Shown: positions 8,201 through 12,893 of the stretch, in pieces
Layout of the letters: the number at the start of each line of letters is the position of its first letter
Position numbering within the stretch: the stretch's first letter is position 1
The notes under the pieces: generated by a model
Database searches by the model: none
What the model was told of the DNA's origin: nothing
What the model saw: the letters and a program-made list of their open reading frames with translations, nothing else
Origin: Acidobacteriaceae bacterium
GTDB taxonomy: Bacteria; Acidobacteriota; Terriglobia; Terriglobales; Acidobacteriaceae
NCBI GenBank assembly: GCA_025929125.1
Contig: JAICMT010000003.1
Span: forward strand, 1-18,604
Length of the DNA: 18,604 bases
Reading direction: 5' to 3'
Position numbers and translations under genes: made by a program

Positions 8201-8985
8201 CCCCGGATACGGAGCTGACGGAGATCGCGCGTCGCCGGCTGGCCGCCCTCAAGGAGTTTTCCGATCTGGGAGCCGGGTTCAAGATTGCTGCGCTGGATCT
8301 GGAGTTGCGCGGGGCAGGCAACATGCTCGGGGGCGAACAGTCCGGGCACATTGAGGCTATTGGGTTTGAGCTGTACACCTCCATGCTCGAGGAGGCTGTG
8401 CGCAAGATGAAAGGCGAAACGGAGAGGCCTGCGCATGCGGGGACCGCGATCAATCTGGGGATCTCGGTACGCATCGACGCGAGCTATATCCCCGAGGAGA
8501 ACCAGCGGCTACGAATGTATAAGCGGATCGCAGGGGCGGAGAACGACGCAGCCCTGAACGATGTCCTGTCGGAGCTGAAGGACCGCTATGGAGAGCCACC
8601 GGAGTCCGTGCAGAACCTGCTGGCCGCGGGGGAACTGCGCCTGATGTGTGAGCAGTTGGGGATTTCGCAGCTCGATCGCAAGCGCACGCAGATTGAACTG
8701 CCAAATCCGAACGGAAACAAGAAGCAGCCGCTCAAGCAATTCGTGGAGATGCTGCATATTCGGTTCGGCGCGGATGCTGCGGATTCGACTCAGCAGCCGG
8801 AGATGGGGAACGGACCCGTGGATCCGGCGACGATGATGCGGCTGGTTGCCCGGAATTCGAAACGGGGCGCCCAGTTTACTCCGCAAGGCGTGCTGCGCTG
8901 GCCGCTGACTTCGGCGCGAGCCGCAGATGTGCTTTCGGAGACGAGGGCTCTCCTGGAGTCCTTGGCCGCGAAGAGCGCAGCCTAG
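5269..8985 (+). CDS. mfd: Transcription-repair coupling factor
   Basis: The 1238-residue Mfd translocase displaces RNA polymerase stalled at DNA lesions and recruits UvrA for nucleotide excision repair. The N-terminal third is the UvrB-like homology module. It is followed by the RNA-polymerase interaction/CarD-like domain (YVVHVEHGIARYCGL, 541-555), the RecG-like helicase motor with Walker A GDVGYGKT (689-696, K695), DEEQ box (790-793), SMSATPIPRTL and motif VI RGRVGRSNRRAY (961-972), and a C-terminal TRCF domain. The length is normal for the family. An AAGG element precedes ATG 5269. The stop TAG at 8983-8985 shares the palindrome CTAG with the stop of the convergent khpB gene, so the two genes overlap by three bases. 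Confidence 0.97.
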   Translation: MILPFVRELLADLENSVPFESVRRHLSAGSGRRRVSGLTFTARALYLPYFVRAANAPCLLLTADNKSAEALHAAVTSACELTGAISSSSVLRIPAHDILPFENLSPHAEVQEMRATALWKVATGTARLVIAPVESACMRLFPREHYAGLGLQIRRGEEYLPEMLVEHLLSVGYTKVDVVEMHGQVTLRGGILDVYSPEMEWPVRIDFFGDEVESIRRFDPDTQRSNSMLDETLLLPLAEIPVTERILEAINARLTRAGLAGAQLEGGEEPAELQTHVATRSGEATVFPGWEFFAPAAAQAKTTLLDLMGASTRVFVEEPAMVMNQGERWWNKVEQRHDRSGIGSLVRPADIYLSPWELEDRFRRFTGIELDQLGAVDVLDQDRSDLSEVEFATRPTQRFHGSIPAMVDHLKSLIDQNARVLLTAPNQGEVERLAGLLQEYQVPYRLGSRTQAPGSSTVYSETSYLAGDLRTPVIVRAAMANGVQVLDLRDSDGRSTARQVVVFGANDLNDEADVQARPVQRRKSNTAAFVSDFRDLTVGDYVVHVEHGIARYCGLRVIEEPNQPPLELMILEFADEAKLYVPLTRLDLIQKYRSTDTGPAPQLNKLGTQGWQKTKARVKKAMADMSAELLKLYAQRKAAVGTAFSPDTNMLREFEDAFDFNETEDQLTAIADIKRDMESVQPMDRLLCGDVGYGKTEVAMRAAFKAVQDGKQVAVLTPTTVLAFQHYESFKRRFANFPVTVEMISRFRTAKEQKEILEKAAAGKVDILIGTHRVLSKDLKFQDLGLLIVDEEQRFGVRHKERLKQMRAQIDVLSMSATPIPRTLHMSLVGLRDMSVIETPPKDRMAIQTTVAKFDEKLVRTAVEMELDRGGQVYFVHNRVETIYDLAGKIRELVPQARIVVGHGQLPEAELERTMLAFMNHEYDVLVATSIIENGLDIPLANTIIINRADRHGLSELYQLRGRVGRSNRRAYAYLLIPPDTELTEIARRRLAALKEFSDLGAGFKIAALDLELRGAGNMLGGEQSGHIEAIGFELYTSMLEEAVRKMKGETERPAHAGTAINLGISVRIDASYIPEENQRLRMYKRIAGAENDAALNDVLSELKDRYGEPPESVQNLLAAGELRLMCEQLGISQLDRKRTQIELPNPNGNKKQPLKQFVEMLHIRFGADAADSTQQPEMGNGPVDPATMMRLVARNSKRGAQFTPQGVLRWPLTSARAADVLSETRALLESLAAKSAA

Positions 8986-9590
8986 CGGTGGCGGAATGCG
9001 TGGCGGATGTGGCTGGCGTCGCGGGTGCGGGATGGCGGCGCCGGGGCAAAGCCGTCGTCGACATTTGCACCCTGCGGATACAGGACAACGAAGCGTCCGG
9101 CTCCCTCGCCGCTGGAGGCGGTGGGCAAGCCCGACTCAGCCAACATCAGGTGGAGCATCCGCCGTTCGCGTGCGTTCATTGCAGGGAAGGCGTATGGCTC
9201 GCCACTGGCGCGGACATGCTGGATGGCCGCTGTGGCCGAGTCTCGCAGCCGACGATCCCGGTTTGCACGAAAGCGGTCGGCGTCAAAGGTGACCTGGTCC
9301 TGCGACTCGGGATCGAGGCGAAGTATCTTGATCGAGAGGTGTTCCAGCGCATTCAGCAGCTCGCCATTCTGCCCGGTCAACAGGGGAGTATCGGGGCCAG
9401 AGAACTCAACGTGCAACGTGCGCGGGCCGCTCTCGGAGGAAGATTGCTCGCCGACGACTGAGTTGCCGTTGGCTTGTAGACCTTTCGCGCTCCGCAAGGA
9501 GACGCGGAACTTGACTCGCAGCCCGGTGCTCGACAATACGCTCTGCAGAAACTGTCCAATTGTCTGTGCTGCCTGAGCCACATCTTGCAT
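8982..9590 (-). CDS. khpB: KH-R3H RNA-binding protein (KhpB/Jag, SpoIIIJ-associated type)
   Basis: A 202-residue cytoplasmic RNA-binding protein. A KH domain with a GxxG loop (LTGQNGELLNALEHL, about 70-85) is followed by an R3H domain with the R-x3-H signature (R143 and H147 in RERRMLHLMLAESGL). The N-terminal Jag_N domain of Firmicute Jag is absent, and the last 35 residues are a basic, Pro/Arg/His-rich tail. ATG 9590 is chosen because AGGTGA lies 8 nt upstream; an in-frame GTG at 9602 has no such signal. In many bacteria this gene follows yidC. Here it is on the opposite strand, on the far side of dnaA. It ends inside the mfd stop codon. Confidence 0.88.
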   Translation of the reverse strand: MQDVAQAAQTIGQFLQSVLSSTGLRVKFRVSLRSAKGLQANGNSVVGEQSSSESGPRTLHVEFSGPDTPLLTGQNGELLNALEHLSIKILRLDPESQDQVTFDADRFRANRDRRLRDSATAAIQHVRASGEPYAFPAMNARERRMLHLMLAESGLPTASSGEGAGRFVVLYPQGANVDDGFAPAPPSRTRDASHIRHAFRHR

Positions 9591-9708
9591 AGAGGATTTC
9601 ACCTACCGAACAAAAGGGTACAACATTTCCGACAGAAGAAAAACGCAGGCCTGGAACCCGAAGGCATGGGCATTCGCACCTACCTGCCTCGAGAAGCTTG
9701 AGCTGTCC

Positions 9709-9900
9709 CTACTCGCCGCTATGCTCTTCGCGAGCCCCGGGCTCCGGGAAATCGGAGTCGTTGTCCTTGAGGATTTCATCCTGGTCGCGATGCCCGAGCT
9801 GGCCATGCAACGAGGTCTGGCCGTCTTGGGGGCGGCGGGCAGCTTCAGGGCTGCTGTCTTCTACGGCGCCTTTGTGGGCCGCTTCATCAGGCTGGGGCAT
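9709..9900 (-). CDS. small acidic hypothetical protein between dnaA and khpB
   Basis: A 63-residue hydrophilic ORF. A strong SD (AAGGAG) lies 8 nt before its ATG at 9900, about 70% of its codons end in G or C, and it has the same strand as dnaA (90 bp upstream) and khpB (118 bp downstream). The protein has no hydrophobic segment and is rich in Asp, Glu, Pro and Gln. The C-terminal half (GQLGHRDQDEILKDND, then SDFPEPGAREEHSGE) looks like a constrained motif rather than random translation. I cannot assign a function or family. The competing + strand ORF over the same bases (9698-9994) has a Ser/Trp/Cys-rich composition typical of a shadow. Confidence 0.6.
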   Translation of the reverse strand: MPQPDEAAHKGAVEDSSPEAARRPQDGQTSLHGQLGHRDQDEILKDNDSDFPEPGAREEHSGE

Positions 9901-9990
9901 CAGGGGCTCTCCTTCGCACGTCAGCGGTTGGATGAGGGCTGGCGTATCCGCTGTTGCCCAGCAAAGGTGCAGTAAGGAGCAGGGCGAGGG

Positions 9991-11409
9991 TTAGCTCAGG
10001 TTTTCCATGAGCTTATTGACGGTGCGGTTCATATCCTTATCGGAACGGCGGTGCTCGTCGATCTTCGCGATGGAGTGCATCACGGTGGTGTGGTGCTTGC
10101 CGCCGAACTGGCGTCCGATTTCAGGCAGCGACGCCTCGGTGAGTTGCTTGGCCAGGTACATGGCGATTTGCCGAGGCACGACGATCTGGCGTGAATTGTT
10201 CTTTTGTTTTAGTTCCGCCACCCTCATTCCGAACTGCTCGGCCACAGCGCGCTGAATGGCTTCGATGGTGATCTTGCGCACCTGGGTATCGATGAACTGC
10301 TTGAGGCACTGCTGTGCCACGGCGAGCGTGATTTCGACCCCATGCATGCTGCACCAGGCGATCAGCCGGACCAGCGCGCCCTCGAGTTCGCGGACATTTG
10401 TGCGCACGTTGCTGGCGATAAACAGCGCGACGTCGGTGGGAAGCTGCGTCTGTTCCGACTCGGCTTTCTTCTGAAGGATCGCCACCTTGGTCTCCAGATC
10501 GGGCGGCTGGATATCCGCGATCAGCCCCCATTCAAAGCGGGAGCGCAGGCGATCTTCGAAATCCGGCAGTTCCTTGGGAGGGCGATCGGAGGCGATGACG
10601 ATCTGCTTCATGCTCTCGTGGAGCGTATTGAAAGTATGAAAGAACTCTTCCTGGGTCCGTTCCTTACCAGCCAGAAATTGGATGTCATCGATCAGAAGCA
10701 CATCCACGTTTCGGAACTTGTCGCGGAAGCTGGTCATCTTCTGGTATCGAACGCAGTCCACCATCTCATTCATGAACTTTTCGCCTGAGACATAGCAAAT
10801 GGCGGCTTGGTTCTGGCGGCGCTTCACATCGTGTCCAATGGCGTGCATGAGGTGGGTCTTGCCCATGCCGACACCGCCGTAGAGAAAGAGCGGGTTGTAG
10901 GCCTTGGAAGGGCGTTCTGCGACGGCCTGTGCGGCAGCAGTCGCAAACTGGTTTCCACTCCCTATGACGAATGCGTCGAACTGATACCGTGCGTTCAATT
11001 GAGAGGCGGTATTCCAGTCGAAGCGTGACTGCTCGGGCTGTGGCGTGGGCAGCGTGGGTGTGCGCCGGACGGTAGATGCGTTGGAGGCGTGCGCAGGCAT
11101 CGGCGCAAAACCGCCGTCTTCGCGCACGCGTGACGATACGGAGTCATGCTGGGGAGTTGTGAATACGACTCCTTCGATCTCGAGCCCCAGATTGTCGATG
11201 GCTTCCTGGATCAGGTCCGTGTACTTCTCACATACATCCTGGAACTCGGCCGAGGGAATACGGACATAGAGCGTCTTGCCTTGCAGATGGGAGAACCTTG
11301 TAGGCTTCAGCCACGTCTCGAATGACTGACGATTGATCTTCTTTTCGAGCGCTGCCAGAATCCGCACCCATGAATTCAGCACAGCGGTGGCCGTCGGAAC
11401 GAATGACAT
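9991..11409 (-). CDS. dnaA: Chromosomal replication initiator protein DnaA
   Basis: A 472-residue AAA+ initiator that binds DnaA boxes at oriC, melts the origin and loads DnaB. Domain I spans about 8-85 (LNSWVRILAALEKKINRQSFETWLKP), and a Pro/Thr-rich linker spans about 86-130. The ATPase domain has Walker A GGVGMGKT (178-185) and Walker B LLIDDIQF (238-245), and sensor and arginine-finger regions follow. The C-terminal helix-turn-helix ends with the DnaA signature GKHHTTVMHSIAKID (437-451). I chose ATG 11409 because AAGGA lies 9 nt upstream and MSFVPTATAVLNSW is a family-like start; the in-frame extension to 11478 runs through the leader hairpin. The gene is divergent from rpmH. No dnaN, recF or gyrB lies next to it in this window. 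Confidence 0.97.
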   Translation of the reverse strand: MSFVPTATAVLNSWVRILAALEKKINRQSFETWLKPTRFSHLQGKTLYVRIPSAEFQDVCEKYTDLIQEAIDNLGLEIEGVVFTTPQHDSVSSRVREDGGFAPMPAHASNASTVRRTPTLPTPQPEQSRFDWNTASQLNARYQFDAFVIGSGNQFATAAAQAVAERPSKAYNPLFLYGGVGMGKTHLMHAIGHDVKRRQNQAAICYVSGEKFMNEMVDCVRYQKMTSFRDKFRNVDVLLIDDIQFLAGKERTQEEFFHTFNTLHESMKQIVIASDRPPKELPDFEDRLRSRFEWGLIADIQPPDLETKVAILQKKAESEQTQLPTDVALFIASNVRTNVRELEGALVRLIAWCSMHGVEITLAVAQQCLKQFIDTQVRKITIEAIQRAVAEQFGMRVAELKQKNNSRQIVVPRQIAMYLAKQLTEASLPEIGRQFGGKHHTTVMHSIAKIDEHRRSDKDMNRTVNKLMENLS

Positions 11410-11423
11410 GCTTTCAATTCCTT

Positions 11424-11441
11424 CTTGGGCTGGGGCCCAAG
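11424..11441 (-). promoter_or_regulatory. hairpin abutting the dnaA Shine-Dalgarno
   Basis: CTTGGGC and GCCCAAG form a perfect 7-bp stem with a 4-nt loop. On the - strand its 3' arm is followed directly by AAGGA (opposite 11419-11423), the dnaA SD. In the mRNA the stem would lie against the ribosome-binding site and could modulate DnaA synthesis. Sequence pairing is seen; the control function is inferred. Confidence 0.45.
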
Positions 11442-11864
11442 TTTTCTCTCTGTCAGAGGCGAACATTTTCGAAACCAATCAGCCCACTATCGACTGCAAA
11501 AAAGCAACAAAGACTCCGAACCGCCATACATGGCGGCTGGGCCGGAACGCTGTTTGCTAGAGATCTTCGCGCCGGATCGGAGCGAACCTGTGCGAAGAGA
11601 AACGACAACGAAACCAGATGCAAAAGTCGCCGTAACGGCGATTCACACTTGCTAAGCGGGTTTGATAGTAGCACGGATGCACGACGCGATTTCAAGTCAT
11701 TCAGCCACAAAAATGTCCTTTGCACCATTCCTTGTGAAGGGCAGCAGACTGCGCAGTAACCGCTGCCATCTCAGCAGTTGGAGATACCATGCGGAACTCG
11801 CATGAATGGTCCCGCCGTATCCCGCTCTTGTGGAATGCGCTTGGGATTTCGACGCTGATTCGGG
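11442..11864. other. dnaA-rpmH intergenic region: dyads, no canonical DnaA boxes
   Basis: I see no credible gene here. Three perfect dyads stand out: CCGCCATACATGGCGG (11521-11536), TCGCCGTAACGGCGA (11627-11641) and CATGCG-GAACT-CGCATG (11788-11804). Against the consensus TTATNCACA the best matches are CGATTCACA (11639-11647) and TCAGCCACA (11701-11709), each with two mismatches, so an origin here is not supported. The stretch probably carries the dnaA promoter, which I cannot place with confidence, and upstream control sites of rpmH. Confidence 0.5.
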
Positions 11865-11870
11865 TATACT
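11841..11870 (+). promoter_or_regulatory. rpmH promoter
   Basis: TTGGGA (11841-11846) and TATACT (11865-11870) have an 18-bp spacer and resemble the sigma-70-type consensus. Transcription would start near 11877, giving a leader of about 40 nt with the SD AGGAG at 11903-11907. It probably drives the whole rpmH-rnpA-yidD(-yidC) cluster. Confidence 0.65.
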
Positions 11871-11916
11871 GAGAAACTGTTGCGACCAGCAAGAAATTGA
11901 GCAGGAGTCCACTGAA

Positions 11917-12072
11917 ATGCCCAAGCGTACCTTTCAACCGAACCGGCGCCGCCGCGCAAAGACGCACGGATTTTTGTCCCGGATGAAGACCAAAGCCGGA
12001 GCCGCGGTGCTGAGCCGCCGGCGAGCCAAGGGCCGCCATAAGATCGCGGTCAGCGCAGGATATCGCGACTAG
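11917..12072 (+). CDS. rpmH: Ribosomal protein bL34
   Basis: A 51-residue basic protein of the large ribosomal subunit. It has the complete family pattern: [19 protein letters not shown], followed by [26 protein letters not shown] lies 9 nt before ATG 11917. An in-frame upstream extension to 11806 has no family similarity and crosses the promoter. The last residues ([11 protein letters not shown]) run slightly longer than in many bL34 proteins, which commonly end near 44-47 residues. It heads the cluster rpmH-rnpA-yidD-yidC and is divergent from dnaA. Confidence 0.96.
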   Translation: MPKRTFQPNRRRRAKTHGFLSRMKTKAGAAVLSRRRAKGRHKIAVSAGYRD

Positions 12073-12075
12073 CGT

Positions 12076-12098
12076 TCCGGCCGGACATTCCGGCCGGA
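12076..12098 (+). other. strong hairpin between rpmH and rnpA
   Basis: TCCGGCCGG and CCGGCCGGA form a perfect 9-bp GC-rich stem with a 5-nt loop (ACATT), extendable by a G-U and a G-C pair (12074-12100). It occupies about half of the 44-bp gap. No T-run follows. It may cause partial termination, mRNA processing or stabilisation. That would let rpmH be expressed above rnpA, as is known for this operon in other bacteria. Confidence 0.55.
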
Positions 12099-12116
12099 GC
12101 CTGGTCCTCTCGTCCC

Positions 12117-12542
12117 ATGATTGCCGCCTCCAATCGACTGCGAAGGCACGGGGACTACCAGCAGGTCTATCAATCCAGCCGCAAGCGGTTTGGGAAGCAG
12201 ATGAGCTACTTCTTCCTGCTACGACAGCCGCAAGACCCTTCTCCTGATCATCCAGGCAGCTACTCGATCACGGGCCCGCGTGTGGGGCTGACGGTGAGCC
12301 GTGCCATGGGTAAGGCGGTCCAGCGTAACCGCATCAAGCGGCGAGTGCGGGAGGCGGTTCGGCGGCACCTCAGTGAACTGAAGGCCCCAGTGGACGTTGT
12401 GTTGCATCCGGGACGCCGCACTACCGAGATTGATTTCTCTCTACTGGATCGGGATGTGGTGCAGGTGTTCCAGGCGATTCAGCAGGAGGCGGACCGGCAG
12501 CTGCGCGCAGCTGGCAGTGCGCGGGACCGAGGGATTGCGTGA
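12117..12542 (+). CDS. rnpA: Ribonuclease P protein component
   Basis: A 141-residue cofactor of RNase P that helps the catalytic RNA bind and mature the 5' ends of pre-tRNAs. The N-terminal [17 protein letters not shown] and the RNR motif ([20 protein letters not shown], 65-84) identify the family. A short Pro/Asp-rich insertion around 37-53 separates two of the beta strands. No clear SD lies close to ATG 12117. The nearest GGAG (12096-12099) is in the 3' arm of the upstream hairpin, so translational coupling or structural control is possible. The stop overlaps the yidD start (GTGA). The catalytic RNA gene rnpB is not seen in this window. Confidence 0.94.
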   Translation: MIAASNRLRRHGDYQQVYQSSRKRFGKQMSYFFLLRQPQDPSPDHPGSYSITGPRVGLTVSRAMGKAVQRNRIKRRVREAVRRHLSELKAPVDVVLHPGRRTTEIDFSLLDRDVVQVFQAIQQEADRQLRAAGSARDRGIA

Positions 12543-12823
12543 AGAGCGCGGATCGAATTCGCTCCCGAGCAGCCAGCGCTCTCTTTTGGGCTTACAAAAG
12601 CTTCTTTTCTCCACTGCTTCATGCTGTCGCGCCGAGTAGTTGCCGGTATCTCCCCACATGCTCCGAATATGCTTGCACGGCATGGACCCGTTTTGGCGTT
12701 CTGCGTGGAAGCTGGCTGGCAGCACGTCGCGTAGCGCGGTGTCATCCGTGGGCAAAGGGAGGACTGGATCCAGTGCCGGATTCAGTGCCGCCGGAGTCTG
12801 CGGCTAAGCTTTCCTCGCATTAG
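12539..12823 (+). CDS. yidD: Membrane protein insertion efficiency factor YidD
   Basis: A 94-residue small membrane-associated protein that aids YidC-dependent insertion. It shows the diagnostic cysteine motif [15 protein letters not shown] (35-49) followed by [18 protein letters not shown]. The N-terminus has an amphipathic, partly hydrophobic segment ([19 protein letters not shown]). The start is GTG 12539, which overlaps the rnpA stop TGA by 4 bp and indicates translational coupling. Length and order (rnpA-yidD-yidC) are as in most bacteria. Confidence 0.94.
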   Translation: MKSADRIRSRAASALFWAYKSFFSPLLHAVAPSSCRYLPTCSEYACTAWTRFGVLRGSWLAARRVARCHPWAKGGLDPVPDSVPPESAAKLSSH

Positions 12824-12893
12824 CAATTACCATAGAAATGGGGCGAGGTGGTTCGTCGCATTCCATTCAGCCTAGAACAGGACGATCGATACT

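Noticed and set aside
9698..9994. + strand ORF over the dnaA-khpB gap
   Set aside because: It is Ser/Trp/Cys-rich without a patterned sequence. The - strand frame at 9709-9900 has an SD and better composition.
11639..11709. DnaA boxes at 11639-11647 and 11701-11709
   Set aside because: Each has two mismatches to TTATNCACA, a level expected by chance in 500 bp, and there is no clustering.
11453..11728. 91-codon - strand ORF upstream of dnaA
   Set aside because: It has no SD, no recognisable motif, and crosses the dnaA leader and dyads. It is probably random.
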